A stretch of DNA of 64,000 bases from Hygrocybe punicea. Lineage: Eukaryota > Basidiomycota > Agaricomycetes > Agaricales > Hygrophoraceae. The notes beneath the pieces are model-generated. The model was given only the letters and a program-made list of their open reading frames with translations, had not been told where the DNA came from and ran no database searches. Both the position numbers and the translations under genes were made by a program. The DNA is taken from NCBI GenBank assembly GCA_963556145.1, contig OY744464.1, forward strand, positions 1,860,001-1,924,000, in the 5' to 3' direction. Below, piece by piece: positions 35,545 to 46,974 of the stretch (position 1 is its first letter; each line of letters starts with the position of its first letter).

Positions 35545-38258
35545 TCAGGATGCAGTGGCAACATCCATATCGCCTTCAGGGCTGTAAATCGGCTCTCTTG
35601 CAAAATCCCTTTTTTCTGTGGATGCTGCAGCCAATGCCTTTGCCATGTCAGAATTCCTACTGGCAATTGTGAACATTGGTCCGCTCCAATTGAAACTCCA
35701 AGTGTCGCTTGTTATCGGAGCTTCATCATCCAGCAGGGTTTCCATCAAGGGCATCAATTCGGGCCACTGAGTCTCAAAATGCGCCAGGATCTTCCTTTCT
35801 AGTTTGAGGGAGGTGCAACCAGTTGTCAAGGGCACATTCACCAATTGTGCCTGCCTCTCGCATTTGTAAAATATGAGGCAGAGGCAAAACTGAAGCAGAG
35901 CACGTTTGAAGATGTAGGAAGGATGCACCCATATCCCACCCAAAATTGTCACATATTCTCCTGCAAACCAGGTGCAGAATCGGTGGTATCGCAATCAGGT
36001 GAAGGTCTCTTCCTCCTCTTCCAAGTCATCCATCTCACCACTGTAATGGTTTCGATTGATCACCTCCGCCATCTCCAGAAGATTGCCCACAATCACCACA
36101 TCCAAGAGGCCAGCAGGGGTCGAAACATCAGGAATGTGATGTTCGCGATCTACACCTATTGAGGATCATGATTTAGGTAGAGGGATGAGAATATGAACAG
36201 CAACTACATACCGACAGCTGAAGCCACAAATGTTCATGCCACATACCCATCATTCTTCTCAGAATGGTCCAGGTGGTATTATGTTGAGTATTTGTGATGG
36301 AGTAGGACATGACGAAGGTGTGGATGATTCCAAAACAGGTGTCCTTGATCGACGATGTGGCATAGAAGTGATTTCCATATACGATGGAGTCCTGCAGGGT
36401 GACTACATAATGGACTGTGTTTGGCCTTTGGAAACTGGCATCATTTGTTAGATAAGTCTGTGATGGAATGAATAACGCTCACAAGACATCATTTGGCGTC
36501 AACAGCACCCCCTCTTTCTCCCAGATGCCTTTGGATGGACTGAGGGGACCCCAACCCTTTCCAAACGCATGACGAGTCATCATGTCTCCATTGCTATTCC
36601 AGGGAGGTGTCTCTCTGTTGCGGCGCATGACAACCCAATACTTGCTGCCTGTCATTACCCTTACAACTGTGGCAAAACCATCATCATCAGCATGCGGCCA
36701 AGAAGTTGCACCCCGCAATGCCGCAGTCCCCCAAGAGAGTTCGTCCGCGAATGTTTTGCCTGGAATATAACCTGGTTGTCCCCGGGTTTCCGACATGGCC
36801 TGCTCATGGGATGCCAGCGAGCTGGAGGAGAGAATCTTTGTCAAATGAAAACTGAGAATAGATAATTTCGCATCATACCGGTACATGGGCGGTGGATGAA
36901 CCGTGAGGTGACCCATGGGAAAGTCCAGCATGTTCCAGATGTGTCTTCGTCCTTCTAACAGAGATGCATTATACAAATCTTGCAGAGTCCCGACATGCAG
37001 CATCTTTCCATGACTTTTCCGGGTGCGAAAGGAACCAACTTTGTCATTTGGTGAGTAACAGCAAGGATCAGTAAAAGGACAAGACAAACCCTGCACATTA
37101 CACTCATGTTTGAGACTCCCAAGTCTGGAGAGACCTTCCAGGTCAAACTGGAGACGTTCCTGCTGCGGGACTCCATGGACCAGGATATGTCTTTGTTCAA
37201 AGATATCCTGGATCGTCGAGGTATCCATTTGGAGGTACTGATCATATGCCACTACAAAAATACTCGAACCATCCGGATCAAATTCTGGGTCGCTGGCGGT
37301 TGGTAGGTGATGAAGAGGTCTTCCATCTTCATATAAAGACTCCACTTCCTCTTGGATGGTTTTCAAACACCAATATTTACATTCATCCTATGTTGTCCAT
37401 GTAAATAAATCAAACCAACAACTAGAAATAGGACTAACCGAGCCCGCATTACTTTGAAATGTGAAATGAGATGCTTCTGCATTTCGGTCGGCTCCAAAAC
37501 CCTGAGAGGCACATGATCCTCAGACATCTGTTCCTCTGGTTAGTTGATATCTCGGGCATTAGAGACGAACTGACTTCAGGAAGTTCGAGGTTTTTGACCG
37601 GAGTGCCATTGAATGACTAATTTCCATCATTAACTCATGTGCATTGAAAGATTGGTCACAAAGTTATACTCACTTCACTGGGCAGTTCTGATGAAATCAT
37701 CTGACTTCTGTCCATAAGCTTCCTTTTCTTACAGCTGTTCCATTTCGAAGCTGGTGCACGCTGTTTCTTGCTTGCAGTGAAGTAGGTCTGGTACCCAGCA
37801 GGAGGTCCCTTTTGTGTCGTCTTCCCTTTGAGAGCATTGGTTTGCGAGCGCGTTACTGGGCACAATTGGGTTCCTAGCTCAGTTTCGCTTTCTTCTGATT
37901 CCTCCTCCTCCTCCTCCTCCTCCTCCTCCTCTTCGCCTTCCCCCTCAGGTCATGGTCTGGTACCTTCACCCTGTTCGCCCTCCACTGCTGGCGGTGGTCC
38001 AACCCCCTCCGCCACTGGTCCACCCCCTTCCGCCACTGGCAGCGGTCCACCGCCCTCCACCACTGGCGGTGGTCCGTTGCTCTCCACCGCTGGCGGTGGT
38101 CCATCACTCTGTACCGCTGCTTGTGGTCCATCGCCCTCCAAAGCTGGCGGTTGTTCAATGCTCTCCACTGCCAGTGGTGGCCCATTGCCCTCCACAGCCA
38201 GCGGTGGTCCATCGCCCTCCACAGCCGGCGGTGGTCCATCACCCTCCACTGGTGGCGG
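35545..38258 (-). pseudogene. JmjC-like domain gene, 3' part of an interrupted gene
   Basis: Reading from the Gypsy junction at 38258 leftward: acidic Pro repeats of the VEGDGPPPA type (to about 37953), an in-frame TGA (37950-37952), a Glu run, then PVTRSQTNALKGK, an intron from about 37671, MSEDHVPLRVLEPTEMQKHL, and a long exon (about 37385-36483) with ILVHGVPQQERLQFDLEGLS, NMLDFPMGHL and ATSWPHADDDGFATVVRVMT. The His-x-Asp in WPHAD and a later His in RPNTVHYVV (after a 48-nt intron, 36482-36435) fit a JmjC/cupin-type Fe(II) site. Later exons end ...SPEGDMDVATAS at 35545. A GTGAGA...TTGCAG intron with a CTGAT branch skips an apparent stop near 35,996. JmjC enzymes use 2-oxoglutarate to oxidise Lys or RNA; the substrate here is unknown. 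The TGA may end one gene and start another. Confidence 0.6.
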
Positions 38259-39053
38259 TGTAGAGGGTCCTCGACCCTCTGAGGCCGTAACATCGATATC
38301 TAGCGAATCCGCTCGAACCCGACGTCTCTAGCAATCTATGTTCGAACCCGACGCAACCCGACGCAACCCGATGCATACCGACTAGCACGGCCGCTCACGT
38401 ACCTGGTCGGTCTATCTCATAAACTCACGGAACTTCAAATAGCAAAGATAGATCTCATCGGACTGGGATCCCGACATCGGACTTGCCCTATTCACGCCTA
38501 GCGTCTCCCTTATGGGGATATAGTAAAGTATATTGCATCTTTTTACGGTTTTTTATATCTTCCACCCATTTTCCCTGTCATCGTCGCCTCGCAACGCTCT
38601 TCCTACTTCCCCATTTTTATTCTCCTTTGTCTCCTCTCATCGGCCGAGGACTCTCGTCCGAATCTAGGTACACAAATTTGTAGTATAAAAACGGTGCCCA
38701 AGCGCCGTCTCAGAATAAGAAACCAGTTCCCCCATTTCCTCTCTCTGAGAATTAGTCTCTCAGTAAATTCCATCGCACACATTGCTCGTCGGATTCCTCG
38801 ATGCCCTCCCCGTCGTTCTACCGCCTTTATCTCTACGTTTCTCGTCACCCGACATCCGACCCGCCGTACCCGACACCGTCGGCTTCGTCGGCTTCGATCG
38901 GTCTCGATAGAATTCAGTAGTTTACTCGGCGGCTTCTTACTTTTTATATCCTATTATCTTACTGAAGCTTGTTAGACTATTCCTAGTCACTTCCACGCTG
39001 ACCCCACAGGCTTAGGATTATTATTCCGCAGCCACCCCGACCTCGCCTTTACA
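38259..39053 (+). repeat. Gypsy LTR 1 (5' outer, 795 bp)
   Basis: TGTAGAGGG...CTTTACA. It contains the CCCGACGCAA short repeat, longer T-runs near 38540 and 38550 than the other LTRs, a TATA-like AGTATAAAAA near 38681, and two copies of the 9-bp GTCGGCTTC. A candidate primer-binding site, TGGAGCCCACCG, begins at 39056, just inside the element. Confidence 0.92.
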
Positions 39054-39620
39054 TCTGGAGCCCACCGCGAGGATTAGTCTAGCACCACCATAGCTTCCTC
39101 TTCCCATATCCCTCCCTCTGACCGTCGTCTTCGAGAACTTCCTCGAAGAACTCTTCAACAAGAACTCTCTTTAGCCGCCTTCGACCCGACAATCGACGAC
39201 GACTTCTTCCAGCTAGTACCCGACCACCTTGCTCGACATAACAATCTCCCGCTCGTCTCAGGGTCAAACACCCCCCTATATCTTTCATCCGACAGTCTTG
39301 AATCGGTCGATATACCGATAATTACCATTACACCCGACTCATCCGATCTCAGTTCGACACCCGCATCGCCTACGTCTCCGACTTTGACCTCGCTAGAACC
39401 CCCGTCCACGTCTTCGCTCTCGACATCGAAAACTCCGTCATCGTCATCGTCCCCATCTTCGTCTTCATCCACGCCGTCATCGCCCACGTTACCCGACCCG
39501 CTCATCGTACACCCGACAACCGCTTCACCGACATCTCAGCTCCTTCCACCCACAATGACTTCGACCTCTGGATCCTCGACCGCTCCCCACGTCACCGCTC
39601 CCCATGTTACTCCATGACAA

Positions 39621-40952
39621 ATGCCCGCTTGCGGTCACTCCACGGCCCCGACCTTCGACGGGAACCCGCTCAATTTAAACCGCTTCTTCGAAGAAGTCGA
39701 GATACTTGCTGCCGATGCCGCTCTCGACGACGCAGGACGCATTAAGCATAGTCTGCGCTACGCGTCGCTTAGCGACTAGGAGCTTTGGGCAAGTTTACCT
39801 AGCGCGACCGGCGTCGATTATGCCGCATTCAAAAGGAGCGTACTCGTGCTATACCCGGGTACGGAAGATGATCACCGGTACACTATGGCGGATCTCGACC
39901 GTCTTACGCACACCCAAACCGCTTACGGTATCCGTACCCGCGCCGAACTTGGCGAATATTACCGCGAGTTCATTCGGATCTCGGGATTCCTCTTAGACAA
40001 GGGTCGGATCTCTCCCCGAGAACGCAACATCGCGTACGAGAACGGCTTCCATGTCGAGCTTAAAAAGGACATCAAAACCCGTCTGCAGTACCAAAAACCG
40101 AACCATTTCCATAGCGACCCTTACGACTTCCAGGACTTCCACAATTGCGCCCACTTCCTACTGGCCGGAACCACGGCCGAACCGTCCACCATCTCTCGTC
40201 TATCGTCAACGTCGCCTGCCGCCATCCGGTACTCGACTCCAATAGAACCCGCCACCCGCTACCCGCCACCCGCTCGCTATGAACCGGTCATTCCTAAAGC
40301 GGAACCGGTCAAACCTAACGTATCCGACCTATTTCGTCTCGTTTCGCAACAACTCGCCGTCCTCACACAGGCCCTCACCGAATGCAACAACCCCCCAAAG
40401 CCGTGTGCAAATAGGGCTGAGCCGACCACCGTGGGACAAGGTTTCACCAACTTCAACTGCCTCTTTTGCGACGATCCGTTCCATCGTATACGCGATTGTC
40501 CCATCTGCGAGCAGTACACTCGAGACGGAATATGCCGCAAGAACGAGCACGGCCGCATTGTGTTGCCTAACGGAATGTATCTTCCAAAGGCTATCATCGG
40601 CAAAAATATGAGGGAACGCTTCGACGCGTGGCACGCACAGAACCCCGGCAACCGCGCTCCCCCTGCCCGCAACCCCACAGAACCGTTCCAACGCGACCCG
40701 CCGCCTCATGTCAAAGCTAACTTCGTCTCCGCCGTCGAAGTACCCACCTACGAACCAGAGGCCACTACCGAGTACGCCGACATCTTTCAGTCCACGACGT
40801 CCGACATCGACGACGACAACGAACAGATTAAGGTTCTGGAAGCCGAAGTGCAGCGGCTTCGTAAACGGGTTAGATTCGACGGTGTAGAGATCCCATCAAA
40901 GACGAAAGGCAAGTCTAGAGAAACGTTTCCCAATCCCACCCGGCATCCTTAA
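39621..40952 (+). pseudogene. Gypsy gag, copy 1 (with nonsense codon)
   Basis: The frame from ATG 39621 begins MPACGHSTAPTFDGNPLNLN, the usual start of basidiomycete Gypsy Gag. It is broken by TAG at 39777-39779 (SLSD-stop-ELWASL), resumes at once in the same phase, and contains YPGTEDDHRYTMADLD and a CCHC zinc knuckle (CLFCDDPFHRIRDC, near nt 40465). It ends at 40950-40952. An in-frame S/T/P-rich open stretch runs from just inside the LTR (about 39068) to TGA 39615-39617 directly before this ATG; it may be an N-terminal extension or leader frame. Gag forms the particle and binds RNA. Confidence 0.8.
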
Positions 40953-43848
40953 CGAAGTCATCGGCATCATCAAAGACAAAATTAACGCCGGTACCTATGA
41001 ACCCTCGAATTCGTCATATCGCTCCCGCTGGTTCTGCGTTTTGAAAAAGGACGGGAAGTCTCTTCGAATCGTCCACGATCTACAGCCGCTTAACGCCGTC
41101 ACTATCCGCGATCCCGCCGTACTGCCCATGACCGAGCACTTGGCCGAGGCCTTTGGCGGCCACTCTTGCTACGCTTCCTTCGACCTCTTCGTCTCTTTCG
41201 ACCAACACCTCGTCCACCCCTCGTCTCGGGACTATATGACCTTTCAGTCTCCACTCGGAACGCTTCGACTTACGCGGATTGCTATGGGATACACAAATTC
41301 CCCGCAGATCCTACACGGTGACTCTACGTACATCCTCCATGACGAAATCCCTCATCTTGCCGTTCCGTATATGGACGATATTCCCGTCAAAGGGCCTCCA
41401 ACCCGCTACGAGCAACCTGACGGTACCTATGAGACTATACCCGAGAACCCGGCAATTCGACGTTTCATTTGGGAGCACTTCCAAGGTGTCAACCGCGTCA
41501 TCCAGCGTTTCCGCTATGTTGGCGGTACCTTCAACGGCAAAAAACTCGAGTTGTGTCGACCCTCAGTCATCGTTGTTGGCCACCGATGCACATACGAAGG
41601 AAGAGTAGCCGACGACTCCAAAGTACAGAAGATTCGCGATTGGCCACTGCCGACCAACCTCACCGAAGTTCGCGCCTTTCTTGGCATCTGCGGCGTCTTG
41701 CGTATTTTTATCAAGGACTTCTCGCTCCACTCCCGACCCCTCGTCCGTCTTACCCGCAAAGGTATACCCTTCGAATTTGGTGAAGAAGAAGAGACCGCCG
41801 TCGACTACCTCAAAAACGCCGTCATTACGTTGCCAGCGCTGCGCGCTATCGACTACACGCGTGAATGGGAAGTGATTCTCGCCGTCGATTCATCCGTTCT
41901 TGGAGTCGGCTTCGTTCTTATGCAAATCCGCGCCGACGGAAAGCGCTATCCGAATCGCTTTGGTTCAATATCGTGGAACGAACGCGAAGCCCGATACTCC
42001 CAGTCCAAGCTCGAACTCTACGGCCTCTTCAGGGCCCTCCGCGCCTACCGAATCTTCATCATCGGCGTCCGCAACCTCACTGTTGAAGTCGACACGAAGT
42101 ACATAAAAGGGATGCTCAACAACCCCGACATTCAGCCCAATGCTACGATCAACTGATGGATAGCCGGCGTGCTCTTATTTGACTTTAGACTCATTCACGT
42201 ACCCACTTCCGCACACGGTGCACCCGACGGACTCTCCCGACGTCCCCGCGCTGCAGAAGACCCCGAGGAGATCAACGATTCCGACGATTGGCTCGACCAC
42301 TCCTACGGTTTCTTTATGGAAGTCGTCAACTACCGACCCGTCCCCATACCGTCTAAGCCGATTGCCGTATGCGGCCGCTGCCGTGCCACAGCCGACCGAC
42401 TCCAAGAATTACCCGCCGTCCTCGTCTACACAAATCAGGAAGCCGTTTCTGACATACCGCGATCCGATAAAGCCCGCGCGGCCGACGCTCGTCTTGCCCT
42501 CATCGAGACTTGGTTACGAGATCTAACCCGACCCGCGAACTTCACGGACGAAGAATACCATCTGTTCCTACGATACGCCCTTGAATTCTTCGTCACCGAT
42601 AACAAGCTTTGGCGCAAAGACCGTCACGGAAAACACAAACTCGTCATACCGCCCGACCGCCGGCTTCAGTTACTCAAAGACACTCACAACTCTCTCGGCC
42701 ACAAAGGTATATTCTCCGTCCGCGCTCGGCTACTCGATCGTTTCTGGTGGCCGCACCTCGACCACGACGTTAAGTGGTATGTCCAGTCTTGCCATCAGTG
42801 CCAAGTACGGCAAATGCGTTATCATCACATTCCGCCCACCGTCGCTACACCGGCCTCGCTATTTCGTAAAGCGTATGTCGACACAATGTTTATGCCACGA
42901 TCCGGCGGCTATCGATACATCGTCCAAGCCCGTTGCTCCCTGTCCGCCTACCCTGAGTTCCGCATGTTACGCCGCGAGACCGACTCCACCATCGGCACGT
43001 TCTTGTTCGAAGACATCTTATGCCGTTGGGGCGCTCTCGAAGAAATCGTTACCGACAACGGCAAGCTGTTCGTAGAAGCGCTCGACTATCTCGCCTCCCG
43101 CTACGGTATCCGCCACATCCGCATTTCGCCCTATAACTCACAAGCGAACGGACCCGTTGAGCGTCGCCACCTAGATGTCCGGGAGGCCATTATGAAAAGT
43201 TGTGACGGAGATGAAAAGAAATGGCACACCGTAACCCACTCCATATTTTGGGCCGAACGGGTCACGACACACAAAAGCCTCGGATACTCGTCCTACTACA
43301 TCGCACACGGAGTAGAACCGCTTTTTCCATTCGATTTTGCCGAAGCTACGTACATGGTTCCGACGCAAGATACGATGTCTACGACCGACCTCATAGTCAT
43401 CCACGCCCGACAACTTCGTAAACGAGAAGCCGACCTCGATCGGGTCAAAGAAAAGCTTACCAAATCTCGGCTCGCGTCCGCCCGGCAATTCGAGCAGAAA
43501 TACGCCAACACGATCAAAGTTTACGACTTCGAACCCGGTAACCTCGTTCTCGTCCGAAATTCACGTATCGAAATGTCTCTCGATCGTAAAGCAAAACCGC
43601 GGTACTTTGGACCCATGGTTGTTGTCAGGAAAACAGTAGGCGGATCCTACATACTCGCCGAACTCGACGGTGCGGTTTCTAAATCTCGATTTGCCGCTTT
43701 CCGAGTCGTACCCTACCACGCCCGCTCAAAAATATCGATACCGTTGGACGACTTCTTACAATACCCCGATGCCGACGATACCGATTCAAACGATCTTGAT
43801 GATTCGACGTACCCGCCCTCTATAGACTCCTCACCCGACGACGATTAA
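40888..43848 (+). pseudogene. Gypsy pol, copy 1: RT, RNase H, integrase; no protease; nonsense codon
   Basis: This frame is shifted relative to gag and overlaps its end. It opens with PIPPGILNEVIGIIKDKI and SSYRSRWFCVLKKDG, the start of RT; no aspartic protease (D-T/S-G) precedes it. RT core YMDD lies near 41368, RNase H Asp (LAVDSS) near 41881. TGA at 42154-42156 (ATIN-stop-WIAG) interrupts the RNase H/connection region where relatives have NRWI. Integrase follows: HHCC zinc site (HNSLGHKGIF...CHQCQ), then catalytic Asp (VDTMF, near 42876), Asp (VTDNG, near 43051) and Glu (GPVERRH, near 43157). It ends SPDDD at 43848. The protease loss and the stop make it non-autonomous unless complemented. 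Confidence 0.85.
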
Positions 43849-44056
43849 GCATTTCATTTATATTCTGTCCACGTTATACCCCCATTTTATTTAGTTCCTC
43901 TTAGTTTTCTAACGATATGACGAATGATGCGAATAGTCCTATGTCTTCGGGAGCCGATCGGCTTTCCTTAGCTGGGTGAACAAGCTGACACGTCTTTTAT
44001 GTACACGATATATTTTTTTATATATACAATGGGCTCGTTATTTTTATATATATATT

Positions 44057-45444
44057 TTACAGGCGGCCGGTCTCGTAATCCCGCTTCAACATCGCCAACC
44101 TTGAGGTCGACCGTTCGAGATCGACGCGAAGCCGCTGGAACTCTTGACCAAAGTGGACGAGGTGACGGTTGACGTTGGTGCCCAGGGCTCCCAGCTCCTC
44201 CGTAAGGACCGCTAGCCGCGCCGACACTTGCTCGTAATTCTCCATCGTCAAAACGAATGGGTTCGCTGCCGAGGCCGTCCTAAGCCTTTTCGTCGGCCGC
44301 TCTTCCTCCGACTCCTCCTCGTCTTCGTCATCGTCCTTGACCGACTCCACGTCCTCGACCCGCGGTTTGCTCATTGAGGCCCGGGCAGGCCTACTGCGGA
44401 TGGGCTTTGTCGTGAACGACAACGGCTTCCTCGTGCTGGCCGCGACCTCTTTGCCCTTTCCGGTATCCACCTTGCGCCGACCCCCGCCCGTCCGGTGTGT
44501 AGCGTTAGTACATCTCTTCTTCAGCCTCCGGCATCGTTCGCACACGTAGCCCGTGACGCCTCGACACGCCTCTTGCGCCTTGACGCAGTTGGTGCAGGGT
44601 TGTAGGGGAAACGGCCCGGTGAACTGTTACCAGGATCAGTGACTAAAGAACAAATGAACCGACACAAGAACTCACCGTCGTACCAGCCAAGTCTCCGGTC
44701 TCTACGCCCGGCGTATCTACGTCTTCTACATCGGCCGGTGTCTCTGGTGCCGGGTCGACGGGGCCTTCCTCTGGCTCAACTGCGGCTTCCCCTTCCGGAA
44801 TCGACTCAGTCCTTGGTTCACCCGCGTTTGCTTCAGCTCGCTGTTCTTTGCTGAGCCGATGCCGATACGCGGCTCCGTCCCTTTCAACCCGGTCCGCTTC
44901 TTGATTCCAGTGCTGCTCGTGTTGTTCTATTCTAAGCCGCTCCCGCCTTTCCTCTGCCGCCTTTCGCCTTTTCTCCGCCTCCGCTCGTGCATTTGCCTCT
45001 GCCATCCGTCTGGCCTCCTCTTCCCGCGTAGCCACTTCTTCATCCGCCCGCCGTCTGGCTTCTTCCTGTTCCTGCCTCTCCCGGTCCGCCGCTTCTTTCA
45101 GCCACTCTTCGACATCATTGGCGTACGATTGGCGGTCGGCCCATAACGGTGGCGTTACTGGCCTTGTACCACCAGCTCGGAGTTCCGCGACGATTCCATT
45201 ATAAGCACGCTGGCGGGACGACATGAGCTATCTTAGGACACGCGTAGTCAATAAGGAAACTCACCAGCGCCTTCTTGCGGCCGCTTAACCATTGTTGGGC
45301 CATCCCCTCGTTGCCGTCCACCATTGTTACAAGGTCGTCGCTATGAAACACGGTGACCGCGTTGACGGCCTCTTTGTAGTCCGCCCGGACATCGGGTTCG
45401 ATGCTTTCGACGAAAGCGAGGAAGTTGTCGTAGACTTGGGACAT
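44057..45444 (-). CDS. Antisense spliced gene inside the Gypsy element, copy 1
   Basis: It lies between pol and the 3' LTR, on the opposite strand. Three exons: 45444-45265 (MSQVYDNFLAFVESIEPDVR), 45227-44676 (starts with its own MSSRQRAYNG; long Arg/Glu/Ala coiled-coil-like run REEEARRMAEANARAEAEKR), and 44623-44057. Introns are 37 nt (unusually short) and 52 nt, with correct GT...AG. Exon 3 has a Cys cluster CTNCVKAQEAC ... VCERCRRLKKRC, a zinc-finger-like pattern followed by basic and acidic stretches (DDDEDEEESEEER) and a predicted coiled coil. It suggests a nuclear DNA- or chromatin-binding protein; this is inference. The open frame is kept in both copies. Confidence 0.7.
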
Positions 45445-45614
45445 TGTGAACGTGTGATGGTGTAGAGGAAAGGTCGGATCAACAATGAGATTTTTTTTAT
45501 TTTTTTTACTTTGCCGTTGTTTGGCCGCTCACGTGATTGGCCACATTCGCGACCCGCATTCGGAGACCCCATATTCTCGACCACGGATGGTCTCTATTAG
45601 AAGACCCAAGGAGA

Positions 45615-46407
45615 TGTAGAGGGTCCTCGACCCTCTGAGGCCGTAACATCGATATCTAGCGAATCCGCTCGAACCCGACGTCTCTAGCAATCTACGTTTG
45701 AACCCGACGCAACCCGACGCAACCCGATGCATACCGACTAGCACGGCCGCTCACGTACCTGGTCGGTCTATCTCATAAACTCACGGAACTTCAAATAGCA
45801 AAGATAGATCTCATCGGACTGGGATCCCGACATCGGACTTGCCCTATTCACGCCTAGCGTCTCCCTTATGGGGATATAGTAAAGTATATTGCATCTTTTA
45901 CGGTTTTTATATCTTCCACCCATTTTCCCTGTCATCGTCGCCTCGCAACGCTCTTCCTACTTCCCCATTTTTATTCTCCTTTGTCTCCTCTCATCGGCCG
46001 AGGACTCTCGTCCGAATCTAGGTACACAAATTTGTAGTATAAAAACGGTGCCCAAGCGCCGTCTCAGAATAAGAAACCAGTTCCCCCATTTCCTCTCTCT
46101 GAGAATTAGTCTCTCAGTAAATTCCATCGCACACATTGCTCGTCGGATTCCTCGATGCCCTCCCCGTCGTTCTACCGCCTTTATCTCTACGTTTCTCGTC
46201 ACCCGACATCCGACCCGCCGTACCCGACACCGTCGGCTTCGTCGGCTTCGATCGGTCTCGATAGAATTCAGTAGTTTACTCGGCGGCTTCTTACTTTTTA
46301 TATCCTATTATCTTACTGAAGCTTGTTAGACTATTCCTAGTCACTTCCACGCTGACCCCACAGGCTTAGGATTATTATTCCGCAGCCACCCCGACCTCGC
46401 CTTTACA
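45615..46407 (+). repeat. Gypsy LTR 2 (shared central LTR, 793 bp)
   Basis: Its 5' part has the LTR3 alleles (TACGTTTGAA near 45696; shorter T-runs near 45895 and 45906). From about 45984 on it has the LTR1 alleles (GTCTCCTCTCAT; ACACAAAT; two GTCGGCTTC units). It is preceded by a purine-rich tract AAGGAGA (polypurine-tract candidate). Confidence 0.92.
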
Positions 46408-46974
46408 TCTGGAGCCCACCGCAAGGATTAGTCTAGCACCACCATAGCTTCCTCTTCCCATATCCCTCCCTCTGACCGTCGTCTTCGAGAACTTCCTCGA
46501 AGAACTCTTCAACAAGAACTCTCTTTAGCCGCCTTCGACCCGACAATCGACGACGACTTCTTCCAGCTAGTACCCGACCACCTTGCTCGACATAACAATC
46601 TCCCGCTCGTCTCAGGGTCAAACACCCCCCTATATCTTTCATCCGACAGTCTTGAATCGGTCGATATACCGATAATTACCATTACACCCGACTCATCCGA
46701 TCTCAGTTCGACACCCGCATCGCCTACGTCTCCGACTTTGACCTCGCTAGAACCCCCGTCCACGTCTTCGCTCTCGACATCGAAAACTCCGTCATCGTCA
46801 TCGTCCCCATCTTCGTCTTCATCCACGCCGTCATCGCCCACGTTACCCGACCCGCTCATCGTACACCCGACAACCGCTTCACCGACATCTCAGCTCCTTC
46901 CACCCACAATGACTTCGACCTCTGGATCCTCGACCGCTCCCCACGTCACCGCTCCCCATGTTACTCCATGACAA

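Noticed and set aside
37952..38331. Plus-strand Pro/Ser-rich frames near the left Gypsy junction
   Set aside because: Shadow of the minus-strand repeat exon and the LTR start.
38483..38975. Arg/Ser-rich frames in the Gypsy LTRs (also at 45839-46329 and 53193-53674)
   Set aside because: They lie wholly in LTR sequence and differ by indels between LTR copies, so they are not conserved as proteins.
44859..45146. Plus-strand Leu/Phe/Pro-rich frame in the Gypsy tail
   Set aside because: Shadow of the antisense gene's coiled-coil exon.
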